NCBI GenBank assembly: GCA_003017855.1
Contig: PYER01000012.1
Span: forward strand, 1 to 52,080
Direction: 5' to 3'
Length of the DNA stretch: 52,080 nt
DNA from: a filamentous cyanobacterium CCT1
Lineage (GTDB): Bacteria; Cyanobacteriota; Cyanobacteriia; Phormidesmidales; Phormidesmidaceae
In this document: one piece after another, positions 1-7,890 of the stretch
Layout: each line of letters starts with the position of its first letter
Position numbering within the stretch: position 1 is the first letter of the stretch
Translations under genes and position numbers: made by a program
The notes under the pieces: model-generated
Seen by the model: the letters and a program-made list of their open reading frames with translations, nothing else
Told to the model about the DNA's origin: nothing
Database searches by the model: none

Positions 1-3
1 ACC

Positions 4-1125
4 ATGAACCAAGACCTCACCCAGGCCCAGCTGGATTTTGGCTTTGCCCTGTTTGAGCAGCTGCGCCAGTCAACCCCGGACGAGAATGTGCTGGTGTCGC
101 CTACCAGCGTGGCCCTGGCCTTGGCAATGGCCTACAACGGCGCCAGCGGCGAAACTCAAACCGCGATCGCCGACGCCCTCAAAATCCAAGGTCTAGACAT
201 GGATCAGCTCAACGCGGGCAACCAGGCTCTAACCCAGTACCTGAGCCAAATCGACCCCGAAGTGGCCCTTGAAATCGCCAATTCTCTCTGGGTGAATGAA
301 GACCTGCCGGTACGAGCCGACTACATCGAGCGCATGCAGGCCGACTACAGTGCCGAAGTCGCTGCCCTCAACTTTGGCCTGCCCGCCGCCGCCGATCGCA
401 TCAACGACTGGGTCAAAGCCCAGACCCGCGATCGCATTCCCACCATCGTCGATGACCTGCCCGCTGATCAGCTCCTGGTGCTGGTCAATGCCATCTATTT
501 CAAAGGGTCCTGGAGCGAGGCCTTTGACCCGGCCCAAACCCGCGATCGCCCCTTTACCCTGGCCACGGGCGACACCATTCAGCATCCCCTGATGGCCCAG
601 GCGGGCAACTATCTGCATTTGGAGAATGACCAGTTTCAGGCCGTCAGCCTGCCCTACGGCAGCGGCTCCCTCAGCTTTGAGGTAATCTTGCCCGCCCCCG
701 ACACCGACCTGGCCGAGCTGTCTGCCCAGCTGACGCCCGAGAACTGGGAAACTTGGATGAGCCAGATGCGATCGCGCCCCGGTGAAATTCAGCTGCCCAA
801 GTTTCAGTTTGAGTATGAAGCCGACCTGATCCCAGCGCTAGAAGCCCTCGGCATGGGCATCGCCTTTACCGAGGGCCAGGCCGATTTTTCGGGTCTCACC
901 GAGCTAGAGGCCTTTATCAACCAGGTGCGCCACAAAACCTTTATCGAGGTCAACGAAGAGGGCACCGAAGCCGCCGCCAGCACCGCGATCGGTATCATGC
1001 CCACCTCCATTCAGATGCCGCAGGAGCCCTTTGCGATGGTGGTTGACCGCCCCTTTGTCGCCGCCATCCGCGATCGCAACACAGGCACGCTGCTGTTTGT
1101 GGGCGCGATCGTTGATCCGCGTTAG
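4..1125 (+). CDS. Serpin-family protease inhibitor (possibly 5'-truncated by window edge)
   Basis: Serpins are suicide inhibitors that trap serine or cysteine proteases through a mobile reactive-centre loop. The 373 residues cover essentially a whole serpin fold (the family is usually 350-400). The inhibitory hinge is present at residues 318-327 (EEGTEAAAST: Gly at P15, Thr at P14, small residues at P12-P9), followed by the loop and the C-terminal serpin signature (DRPFVAAIRD, residues 348-357). By hinge counting, P1 falls near Met332-Thr334, which argues against a trypsin-like target. The first ATG is at base 4 and the frame is open to the window edge, so a signal or lipoprotein peptide could lie upstream; none is visible. 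It converges with the next gene. Family assignment is firm; the target protease is unknown. Confidence 0.93.
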   Translation: MNQDLTQAQLDFGFALFEQLRQSTPDENVLVSPTSVALALAMAYNGASGETQTAIADALKIQGLDMDQLNAGNQALTQYLSQIDPEVALEIANSLWVNEDLPVRADYIERMQADYSAEVAALNFGLPAAADRINDWVKAQTRDRIPTIVDDLPADQLLVLVNAIYFKGSWSEAFDPAQTRDRPFTLATGDTIQHPLMAQAGNYLHLENDQFQAVSLPYGSGSLSFEVILPAPDTDLAELSAQLTPENWETWMSQMRSRPGEIQLPKFQFEYEADLIPALEALGMGIAFTEGQADFSGLTELEAFINQVRHKTFIEVNEEGTEAAASTAIGIMPTSIQMPQEPFAMVVDRPFVAAIRDRNTGTLLFVGAIVDPR

Positions 1126-1130
1126 CTAAA

Positions 1131-1203
1131 GATGAGAGGATGAGGGGATGGCGAAGCTGAGGAAGATTAGAGCCAATTCTCTTCATCGTCCTCACCTCCT
1201 CAT
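1131..1203. terminator. Imperfect inverted repeat between convergent genes
   Basis: ATGAGAGGATGAGG near 1132-1145 is imperfectly complementary to CCTCACCTCCTCAT at 1190-1203. It lies between the convergent serpin and membrane-protein genes, so it may act as a bidirectional terminator. There is no T-run, so the call is weak. Confidence 0.3.
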
Positions 1204-1215
1204 CGTCCTCATGCC

Positions 1216-2532
1216 TTAACTTCCCTGCCGCCGCTGCTCCAGCAGCCGTTGCCATTCGGCGTCGAGCTTGTCCTTCTGCTCGATTTCCTGGTCAGTCAGG
1301 TCGCTCTCGGTGGTGTAGGCCAGATTATCGGTACCCAGCACCGTCTGCCCGGTGAGGGTTTCGGCAAAGGCGAGCTTTTCATGTTGGTCTGGTGTCAGCT
1401 GGTCCAGCGCTGCGGCTCGCTGCTCGCGGTCGGCGTTGCGCGCTTCAATGCGCTGGTTTTGACGCTGCACCCAGAAGTAGCGCACGAGGGGAATGCCCAA
1501 GAAGGCCGAGCCATAGCCCAACAGCACCCAGTAGAGCGAGTTGGCCAGGGCGACAACACCGCCCAGTTGGTAAACCAGCGCCTGGTCTTGCAGCAGGTTG
1601 CCCAGCACCAGCGCCCCAATCAGGTTGACCCCGCCCAGACCGGCGGCGGCTATGATTTGACCCGAGCTGGCCTGACTAAACCGGCGAGGAATTTCGCGCA
1701 AAAACTGGGGTGGCCGCAGGCGGCGACGCTCGTTGGCGGTCACCTGCAGTTCTGGAAATTGATAGGCGATGCCGCCTTGGGGACTGACCTGGGGCACGCC
1801 GTTAAAGCGGCTCAGCACCGGCACCATAAAGTCTTCGAGGTCGCGATCCCAGCCTTTGCCCAGGTCATCTAAGAAAGGCATGATTTGCTCAGCGACTACG
1901 GCCCCGCCATTAGCTTGAATCACCTGGGCAATGCTTTGCCAGCGGCGATCGCTGAGGTCAGCGTTGGGATCACCATCGCCAAACAGAAACGAAAACACCG
2001 CCTCTAAAAAGTTCATTTCGCTCTTGGTGCGGGGCGGACGGCGGCGATTGCTCCTGGGGTCAAACATCCAAAAAATGTCTGGCCCCAACCAAATGCGGGG
2101 CAGGAAGATCATACCGCCACCGCCGCCGCCACCGCGATCGTTGTCGTCGCGTCCGGCGCTGCTGGCCGCGATCGCCAGCGCGGTAATCGCCACCACAATC
2201 AGCACCAGCGACAAAATCAGCAGAATGCCAAAGGAAATGCGGATCAGATAGAACAGGATCCGCCACACTCTTTCCCAGGCCGCCCGCCACCGCAGCCGCC
2301 AGGATTTGCTCCACAGTATCGCCTGAATATTTTTAGGGAAGACGTAGGCGATCTCGCCCGACTCGGCTACCTGCAGGTGAGCCTGCACCTCAGAGGCCAG
2401 GGCCAGTACCCCCTGCTGTGCCTCCATCAAAGGCATACCGGCTTCAGCGGCCACATCTCCGACGGTTACTCGATAGCCCAAGCGCTCTACGGCCTGGGTA
2501 ATTGTCTTGGTCTGCGCCATTTCTTGCGCCAT
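1216..2532 (-). CDS. Conserved cyanobacterial/plastid-type membrane protein, function unknown
   Basis: A 438-residue protein taken from ATG 2532; a TTG two codons upstream is less likely. Residues about 10-70 and 205-270 look like two related winged-helix-like modules, each ending in a similar phrase (IAYVFPKN and IAYQFPEL). Between them are a hydrophobic segment (about 95-125), a polyglycine stretch (about 133-140) and the motif FLEAVFSFLFGDGDPN. Another hydrophobic stretch lies near 300-360, and the C-terminus is charged and coiled-coil-like. I recognise this as a conserved family of cyanobacteria and plants; some plant members carry an iron-sulfur biosynthesis annotation that I do not regard as proven. 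The polyglycine is encoded by a GCC/ACC-rich tract near 2113-2133. No function is assigned here. Confidence 0.8.
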   Translation of the reverse strand: MAQEMAQTKTITQAVERLGYRVTVGDVAAEAGMPLMEAQQGVLALASEVQAHLQVAESGEIAYVFPKNIQAILWSKSWRLRWRAAWERVWRILFYLIRISFGILLILSLVLIVVAITALAIAASSAGRDDNDRGGGGGGGMIFLPRIWLGPDIFWMFDPRSNRRRPPRTKSEMNFLEAVFSFLFGDGDPNADLSDRRWQSIAQVIQANGGAVVAEQIMPFLDDLGKGWDRDLEDFMVPVLSRFNGVPQVSPQGGIAYQFPELQVTANERRRLRPPQFLREIPRRFSQASSGQIIAAAGLGGVNLIGALVLGNLLQDQALVYQLGGVVALANSLYWVLLGYGSAFLGIPLVRYFWVQRQNQRIEARNADREQRAAALDQLTPDQHEKLAFAETLTGQTVLGTDNLAYTTESDLTDQEIEQKDKLDAEWQRLLEQRRQGS

Positions 2533-2649
2533 AAGCAAACGAACCCCCTGGGCTCTAACGATCGCGCAACCACCTGTTGCATCTACAACCAGTATAGGAA
2601 GGGCGATCGCGAATTACAGGGGGCAGTTAACCGTACCAGGATTGGCGAC

Positions 2650-3084
2650 TTAGCCTTTCCCCAATACCTGGTCGCGAATGGCGGCAATATCACCCAGCAG
2701 CTCTTGCCGATTGGAGGCTTTGAGCAGGTAGCGATAGAGGAACCAGCCGCTGTAGATCAGCCCGATGAGTTCGAAGGTGGGAGCCAGCAGCGGAAAGTCG
2801 TTGATGGCGTCGAGCAGGGCCAGCACCAGCTTGACGGCAATAATAGCGGCAATAATCAAACCCACCGTCACAATGGGGCGACGGTAGCGCTTAAAGAACA
2901 CCGACACGTAGTCTGGCAGATCGCCCAGCAGCCCAGACACTTTATCCCACACTACCTGCACCTGGCGGGTGGCCTCTTCTCCCAGGCTCTCAGCGGCAGA
3001 TTCTGATGTGTCTACGTCAAGCACCGGGTCGGGCACCGGCGTTACGGGGTCTGTAAATGCAGTATCCGATTGATAGTCACTCAT
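2650..3084 (-). CDS. curT: CAAD-domain thylakoid curvature protein (CurT/CURT1-like)
   Basis: A 144-residue protein with an acidic N-terminus, an amphipathic segment (about 40-65) and two hydrophobic helices (about 72-92 and 100-122) separated by the short turn DAINDFPLL, then a soluble tail. This is the CAAD layout, a domain also found appended to some cyanobacterial aminoacyl-tRNA synthetases. As a stand-alone protein it resembles CurT/CURT1, which induces thylakoid membrane curvature and, in Synechocystis, affects biogenic centres and PSII assembly. The fold call is strong. The CurT name is inferred from size and the lack of any fused synthetase. It is separated from the 1216-2532 gene by about 115 bases and could be transcribed with it. 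Confidence 0.8.
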   Translation of the reverse strand: MSDYQSDTAFTDPVTPVPDPVLDVDTSESAAESLGEEATRQVQVVWDKVSGLLGDLPDYVSVFFKRYRRPIVTVGLIIAAIIAVKLVLALLDAINDFPLLAPTFELIGLIYSGWFLYRYLLKASNRQELLGDIAAIRDQVLGKG

Positions 3085-3321
3085 GACGGCTTATCCCAGG
3101 GGCTTAGTTAAGGTCTATATGGTATGCCGAGCCCAGCTCAGGAAATGTAGCTCCCACAGACAGAACCCCACTTCATTAAAATGGGCTCGGAGTCAAACTC
3201 GAAACAAGGATACACCCAATTCTCATTGAGCGCGTTGAACTTTAGGAGTGTTATAGACCGAAACCGTCCAATTTTCAATTTTTTTACCCTGGTCAGATGC
3301 CCAGGCAATGCCCCGGGCGGC
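3085..3321. other. Non-coding interval upstream of curT
   Basis: There is no convincing reading frame. It should carry the minus-strand promoter of the CurT-like gene and the end of the small minus-strand frame to the right. I see no strong terminator or operator. Confidence 0.4.
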
Positions 3322-3498
3322 CTATTCGCCCGAGAGCCCCTCTAGCGAATCTAAATACTTGTAAAGCCGTTTGCGATCGACTACGAAACCGGGATCGAGC
3401 CGCTCGGGCTGGCCCTGTCGCCGAGCTGAGGTTGACCAGCGAATAAAGCCACCCTGGCGGCGATCGCCAGCGCGATCGTTAGAATATTGTGATGTCAT
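3322..3498 (-). CDS. Possible small protein divergent from hflX
   Basis: A 58-codon frame starting MTSQYSND and ending LYKYLDSLEGLSGE; a GTG seven codons upstream (3519) is an alternative start. It is basic in the middle and ends in a plausible amphipathic helix. It is divergent from hflX and would share its promoter region. I do not recognise a family and see no good Shine-Dalgarno site. It is listed because its composition looks protein-like and nothing else explains this stretch; it may be spurious. Confidence 0.35.
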   Translation of the reverse strand: MTSQYSNDRAGDRRQGGFIRWSTSARRQGQPERLDPGFVVDRKRLYKYLDSLEGLSGE

Positions 3499-5258
3499 GG
3501 CTGTCGTTGACGCTCTCACTTCGGCCCCATTACTATGGCATATCCCATCGATCCCAGGAGGGAACTAGGCCTATCGAAACGGTTTACGGAAATTTAAAGG
3601 GTCTCAAACCCAGCCAGCTCAAGCAGCTTCAGCGCATTTACCACCAGCGGCTGCCTGGCGATTGCGTGGTCACCCCCGAGTTTGCCCAGCGCCTGGCGGC
3701 GGTCAGCACCGACATCGACAGCCCCCTTTGCGCCTACATCAACCGACGTGGCCAAGTGATTCGGGTCGGCGTTGGCACACTGCGGCAGACCCAAATTCCC
3801 CCGTCCGAGCTGCCGCGCTACGGAGCCGAACGCCTCAGCGGCATTCGCTGCGTGACCACCCAGTTTGAGCTGGCTCCGCCCAGCGACGCCATTCTCACGA
3901 CCATGGCCCTGCAGCGGCTCGACGTGCTGGCGGTGCTGGCGCTGACGGGCACCGGCTTTACTCGCCGGGGCGGCGGCGCGACGGGATACATTCAGAATGC
4001 CTATCTGGCCCACCTGGTGCCCCACCCCGAGCAGCGCTGGCTGGTGTCAGACCCCATGGATTTGGAGGATCTCGCTCAGCAGGACTTTCTCGCCCTGGCG
4101 GAAGGGCTGGAGGCCGAGTTTAGCCGCGCGTTTACGGCGCTACAGGTGGAGGACGAGCGCGATCGCGTCCTCGTCGTCGGTCTCTTCACCAACGACCAGA
4201 GCGACGACCACTTTCACACCCGCCTCGAAGAGCTAGAGCGCCTGGTCGATAGCGCTGGTGGCGAAGTGATGGAGACTATGTTTCAAAAGCGGCCCCGGCC
4301 CCACCCCCAAACGGTGCTGGGGGCCGGTAAGGTGCAGGAAGTCGCATTGGCTGCCCAAACTGTAGGGGCTAACCTGATTGTGTTCGATCGCGATCTGTCG
4401 CCCATGCAGGTGCGCAACCTGGAAGACATGGTGGGCCTGCGCGTGGTCGATCGCACCGAGCTGATTCTCGATATTTTTGCCCAGCGGGCCAAAACCGGGG
4501 CCGGTAAGCTCCAGGTCGAACTGGCCCAGCTCGAATATCAGATGCCTCGGCTCAAGGGGCGAGGTCAGGCCATGTCGCGGCTAGGGGGCGGCATTGGCAC
4601 CCGTGGCCCCGGTGAAACCAAGCTAGAGACCGAGCGCCGGGCCATTCAGCGCCGCATCAACAAGCTGCAGCAGGAGGTCAACCAGCTCCAGGCCCATCGC
4701 GCCCGCCTGCGCCACCGCCGCCAGGATGACAACCTGCCCTCGATCGCCGTAGTGGGCTACACCAACGCGGGCAAATCAACCCTGGTCAACACCCTGACCA
4801 ACTCCGAGGTCTACGCCGCCGACCAGCTGTTCGCCACCCTCGACCCCACCACCCGCCGCCTGGCCATTACCGACCCCGAGACGAATGAAACCACCCAGCT
4901 GGTGGTCACCGACACCGTAGGCTTTATCGAAGAGCTGCCCGCCTCGCTGATGGATGCCTTTCGCGCCACCCTCGAAGAGGTGACCGAGGCCGATGCCCTT
5001 TTGCATGTAGTGGACGTATCGCACCCCGCCTGGCAGGACCAGATTCACTGGGTGATGCGCATTCTCAAAGACATGCCGATTGTGCCGGGGCCAATGCTGC
5101 TGGTGTTTAACAAGGCCGACCGAGTCAGCAGCGAAACCCTAGCGATCGCCCAGGAAGAATACCCCAACGCTCTGTTTATCTCCGCCACCGAGCGTATGGG
5201 CCTGGAGACGCTGCGATCGCGCTTGCTGCAGCTAATCGACTACGCCGTCACGGTATAA
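3489..5258 (+). CDS. hflX: HflX-type ribosome-associated GTPase, cyanobacterial long form
   Basis: HflX binds the 50S subunit and splits or rescues stalled ribosomes. The product (589 residues from GTG 3489) has a cyanobacterial N-terminal extension of about 200 residues, the HflX N-domain with the family phrases TVLGAGKVQE and GGGIGTRGPGETKLE, a coiled coil, and the G domain. G1 is GYTNAGKST (about 422-430), G3 DTVGF (about 475) and G4 NKAD (about 541). The start is uncertain. GTG 3489 and ATG 3492 have no good ribosome site, whereas a perfect AGGAGG precedes an in-frame ATC at 3573, which would remove 28 residues and give a family-like N-terminus. The Uma2 gene follows after 30 bases. Confidence 0.93.
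   Translation: MMSWLSLTLSLRPHYYGISHRSQEGTRPIETVYGNLKGLKPSQLKQLQRIYHQRLPGDCVVTPEFAQRLAAVSTDIDSPLCAYINRRGQVIRVGVGTLRQTQIPPSELPRYGAERLSGIRCVTTQFELAPPSDAILTTMALQRLDVLAVLALTGTGFTRRGGGATGYIQNAYLAHLVPHPEQRWLVSDPMDLEDLAQQDFLALAEGLEAEFSRAFTALQVEDERDRVLVVGLFTNDQSDDHFHTRLEELERLVDSAGGEVMETMFQKRPRPHPQTVLGAGKVQEVALAAQTVGANLIVFDRDLSPMQVRNLEDMVGLRVVDRTELILDIFAQRAKTGAGKLQVELAQLEYQMPRLKGRGQAMSRLGGGIGTRGPGETKLETERRAIQRRINKLQQEVNQLQAHRARLRHRRQDDNLPSIAVVGYTNAGKSTLVNTLTNSEVYAADQLFATLDPTTRRLAITDPETNETTQLVVTDTVGFIEELPASLMDAFRATLEEVTEADALLHVVDVSHPAWQDQIHWVMRILKDMPIVPGPMLLVFNKADRVSSETLAIAQEEYPNALFISATERMGLETLRSRLLQLIDYAVTV
3556..3561 (+). promoter_or_regulatory. Shine-Dalgarno AGGAGG placed for an AUC start of hflX
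   Basis: A perfect AGGAGG ends 11 bases before the in-frame codon ATC at 3573. The codons that follow (ATC GAA ACG GTT TAC GGA) encode what looks like the usual N-terminus of the cyanobacterial HflX family (M-E-T-x-x-G-N-L). No ATG, GTG or TTG sits at that distance in frame. Confidence 0.5.
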
Positions 5259-5288
5259 CTAAAGAGACCGATTTTCTCCGAGGCTGCC

Positions 5289-5924
5289 ATGGTTCAGGTC
5301 GCCCCCCAACCGCTTACCTTCGACGAATTTATAGCGCTGTATCCCGAAGATGGCGGTCGCTACGAGCTGCGCCACGGAGTCATCACTGAAATGCGTCCCA
5401 TTAGTGCCCACGAAGAGGTGATTAGCCTGGTACGCAGAAAGCTGGATTTTGAAATTGAACGACTGGGCTTATCCTACTTTATTCCTCAATCCTGTCTGGT
5501 AAAGCCCTTGCGAGAGGCTGAGGGCTACCTGCCCGACATCATCGTGCTAGACGGAGCTGAGGCTAAGGCTGATCCCTACTGGCAGAAGCACTCCAGCATT
5601 TCAACTGGCAAACCCGTGCGGTTAATTGTGGAAGTGGTTAGCACCAACTGGCAGGATGACTATCTAACGAAGCTAGCTGAGTACGAGAAGCTAGGTGTTC
5701 CAGAATATTGGATTGTGGACTACCGCGCCCTGGGTGGTGTTCGGTTTATAGGTTCCCCAAAGGTGCCGACGGTGTGGGTGTATCGTCTGCTAGCCGCAGC
5801 GGAATATGCCGCAGGGCAAGCTTTTTTGGCTGGTCAGAGATTGACCTCGCCAACCTTTTCAGAACTGGAGCTGACGGTAGACCAGATTATTGCAGTGGAT
5901 CAAGCGCTCGACCTTCCTGATTAG
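5289..5924 (+). CDS. Uma2-family (DUF820) putative endonuclease
   Basis: A 211-residue member of the Uma2/DUF820 family, a PD-(D/E)XK-like fold that is greatly expanded in cyanobacteria and has no firmly established substrate. Visible family marks are GRYELRHGVI near the N-terminus, YLPDIIVLD (catalytic Asp) at about 78-86, and LIVEVVSTN (Glu) followed by KLAEYEKLGVPEYWIVD at about 136-152. The start ATG has GAGG about 8 bases upstream. It follows hflX closely and may be read through from it. These genes are often scattered singly and associated with mobile DNA. Confidence 0.88.
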   Translation: MVQVAPQPLTFDEFIALYPEDGGRYELRHGVITEMRPISAHEEVISLVRRKLDFEIERLGLSYFIPQSCLVKPLREAEGYLPDIIVLDGAEAKADPYWQKHSSISTGKPVRLIVEVVSTNWQDDYLTKLAEYEKLGVPEYWIVDYRALGGVRFIGSPKVPTVWVYRLLAAAEYAAGQAFLAGQRLTSPTFSELELTVDQIIAVDQALDLPD

Positions 5925-6034
5925 AGCATCCTTGATTAAAGCATCCGCGGTGTTGAGAATCGTCCATGTCGCTAGCGCGTCACCCCAAACAATTAAAATG
6001 GGGCCTGTTTACGTTTTGGCACCGACCGAGTACC

Positions 6035-6110
6035 GTCATGCCCGTGCAGACGGGCATCCAATGGAGCAGCTGATCTGAATGGATTCCCGCTGCTGCGGGA
6101 ATGACAGGCG
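6035..6110. repeat. Dispersed palindromic repeat, copy 1
   Basis: It begins GTCATGCCCGTGCAGACGGG and ends GCTGCGGGAATGACAGG. Each half is a small hairpin (CCCGT..ACGGG and TTCCCGC..GCGGGAA), and the outer ends are inverted relative to each other. A closely matching copy lies at 37385-37460 with a different middle. It resembles a paired REP-type or MITE-like element. Confidence 0.7.
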
Positions 6111-6171
6111 TAAGCTATTTTCAGAGCAAGATATAACTGGGCCAGTTGATATTGTGTGGGAGAGCTAGCGG

Positions 6172-7104
6172 GTGCCCGATCAACCCATTAAGCGCAACGT
6201 TCGCCGCTACGAGCAGGACTGGTTTAGGCTGCTGTTCAGCGTGCGGGGGTCGGTGATTCCGGCGGTCATGCCCCGGGTGCTGCTGTGCGCAGTTTTCTCG
6301 GTGGGCATTTTGCTGCTCTACGCTCGGGGCTGGCCGGTAGCGTCACCAATTTTGGGGTCGCTGGTGCCCAGCCTGGTGCTGGGTCTGCTGCTGGTGTTTC
6401 GCACCAATACCTCTTACGAGCGGTTTTGGGAGGGGCGCAAGCTGTGGGGCAGCGTGGTGAATTTGACCCGCAATCTGGCCCGGCAGATGTGGGTGGCGAT
6501 CGCTGCGACTGAACCTAGCGATCGCGAGGCCAAGCTGGCCGCCGTGCGCCTGCTGCCTGCCTTCGCCGTGGCTATGAAGCTGCACCTGCGCGGTGAACCC
6601 CCTGATGCCGAACTGTCCAGCCTGCTGAGCGCCGACCAGTTTGCCAAACTGCGGCAGATGAATAACCCGCCCCTGGAGATTGCGTTTTGGGTGGCCGACT
6701 ACCTGCAAACCCAGCAGGCCCAGGGCACCCTCAACCCCTACCAGCTCACCTACTGCCTGGAGACGCTAGACGGCCTGGTCGATGCCCTGGGCGGCTGCGA
6801 GCGCATTCTCAAAACGCCCGTGCCGGTGGCTTACAGCATTCACCTCAAGCAGCTGCTGATGCTGTACTGTCTGGCCCTGCCCTTTCAAATGGTGGACTCG
6901 GTGGGCTGGGGCACGCCCCTGCTGGTGGGGCTGATTAGCTTTGCGGTGTTTGGGATCGAGGAGATTGGGATTGAGATCGAAAACCCCTTTGGCCACGACC
7001 CCAATGACCTGCCGCTGGATGCGATATGTCGCACTATGCAGCAGAACATTGAGGATTTAATCTCGCTGGTGCCGGGAAGTGAGCGATCGCTAGCTGATAG
7101 TTGA
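6172..7104 (+). CDS. Bestrophin-family anion channel
   Basis: Bestrophins are pentameric anion channels. Relatives in algae pass chloride or bicarbonate near thylakoids, and cyanobacterial members are also membrane proteins. The 310-residue product has hydrophobic helices near 28-75 and 222-265 and the family phrases NTSYERFWEGRKLWG (about 83-97) and IENPFGHDPNDLPLD (about 272-286), the latter being the hallmark acidic motif. The start is GTG at 6172 with GGGAGAG about 12 bases upstream. It stands alone: a repeat-bearing spacer precedes it and G/C-rich repeats follow. The substrate cannot be read from the sequence. Confidence 0.9.
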   Translation: MPDQPIKRNVRRYEQDWFRLLFSVRGSVIPAVMPRVLLCAVFSVGILLLYARGWPVASPILGSLVPSLVLGLLLVFRTNTSYERFWEGRKLWGSVVNLTRNLARQMWVAIAATEPSDREAKLAAVRLLPAFAVAMKLHLRGEPPDAELSSLLSADQFAKLRQMNNPPLEIAFWVADYLQTQQAQGTLNPYQLTYCLETLDGLVDALGGCERILKTPVPVAYSIHLKQLLMLYCLALPFQMVDSVGWGTPLLVGLISFAVFGIEEIGIEIENPFGHDPNDLPLDAICRTMQQNIEDLISLVPGSERSLADS

Positions 7105-7132
7105 ACCACCGCTAGTCCCTAGAATGGCTCGC

Positions 7133-7265
7133 CGTCCCCTCCTGGGAGGGGCTAGGGGTGGGATGGTCTTGACCGTTGAAAGCTCGTCAGGATCTGGCTG
7201 CTTTGATGCCATTTGTGACCCACCCTGCCCTCTGGGCACCCCTCCGGGGAGGGGAGGGGTTACCC
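7133..7265. repeat. GC-rich intergenic repeat pair
   Basis: CCCCTCCTGGGAGGGG followed by CTAGGGGTGGG (7137-7163) is partly echoed in inverse by GACCCACCCTG with CCCCTCCGGGGAGGGG (7217-7257). This kind of sequence is commonly scattered between cyanobacterial genes. It may terminate the bestrophin transcript. Confidence 0.5.
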
Positions 7266-7282
7266 TACCAGTGCCGCTTCTC

Positions 7283-7570
7283 CTAATCCAGCATTCGCAT
7301 GCGCAATAAATACGACATGACTTCGCCCTGGTGGGGAGTGATTACAATGCCGCTGGAGGGTACGGTGATCAGCTGGCTCCAATAGCTTTGGTCAACGTAG
7401 CCCAAGCTGTGAAGCTGGTGGATGGTTTGATGCACGCCATCGCGAGAACTCAGCAAAATATGGCGCAGGGGCTCTCGTTGGGACTCGGCCTGGGGCAGGG
7501 GAAGCTGCAAAGGACTCTGCCCCCCGGCTTCTTGAAGAAACCGGGAATCTCGAAAACATGTAGTTGTCAT
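7283..7570 (-). CDS. Small conserved cyanobacterial protein, function unknown
   Basis: A 95-residue soluble protein without signal peptide or membrane segment. The C-terminal two thirds (LRHILLSSRDGVHQTIHQLH, then LGYVDQSYWSQL and ending SYLLRMRMLD) looks like a compact, conserved cyanobacterial family, but I know no function. The ATG at 7570 has the ribosome site GAGGA with a 7-base spacer. That site is half buried in a predicted hairpin, and a second very stable stem lies upstream, so translation may be controlled by the leader. The gene is alone and minus-strand between plus-strand bestrophin and the next minus-strand Uma2 gene. Confidence 0.7.
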   Translation of the reverse strand: MTTTCFRDSRFLQEAGGQSPLQLPLPQAESQREPLRHILLSSRDGVHQTIHQLHSLGYVDQSYWSQLITVPSSGIVITPHQGEVMSYLLRMRMLD

Positions 7571-7608
7571 GGGGGATTCCTCGTGTGAGATGGGTTAGGA
7601 AATCCCCC
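7571..7608 (-). promoter_or_regulatory. Leader hairpin overlapping the Shine-Dalgarno site
   Basis: On the minus strand GGGGGATTTCC (7608-7598) pairs with GGAATCCCCC (7580-7571) with one bulged A. The stem ends one base before the ATG and contains part of the ribosome site AGGA (7581-7578). Confidence 0.6.
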
Positions 7609-7616
7609 AAAAACTT

Positions 7617-7650
7617 GGCCGCCCCGGACCTGGTGAAGTTCGGGGCGGCC
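7617..7650. promoter_or_regulatory. Perfect 10-bp GC stem-loop in the leader
   Basis: GGCCGCCCCG at 7617-7626 is perfectly inverted at 7641-7650, with a 14-base loop. There is no T-run on either side. It lies about 47 bases upstream of the minus-strand gene start. It could be a leader element, or an upstream terminator without a U tract. Confidence 0.6.
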
Positions 7651-7890
7651 TCGGTACAATGACCGTAGCCTCCGCGACAGCATGCACTGTTTCGGGGGTT
7701 AGGTATCGGGCTGTTGCGCCAACAACGCCTGGTACCGCCAAATTTTTGGGAAAGCTAAGCCGCACGCAAGCAGCTATCAGGACAGAATGTAGCGAATTTA
7801 GGGCAGAGAGTCAAGTTACAAATGATACAGGCTGGGGGTTAGAGTCGCTTGAGCTCAGATTGGCGTACCCCGCCCGTTATCTTATCTCCC

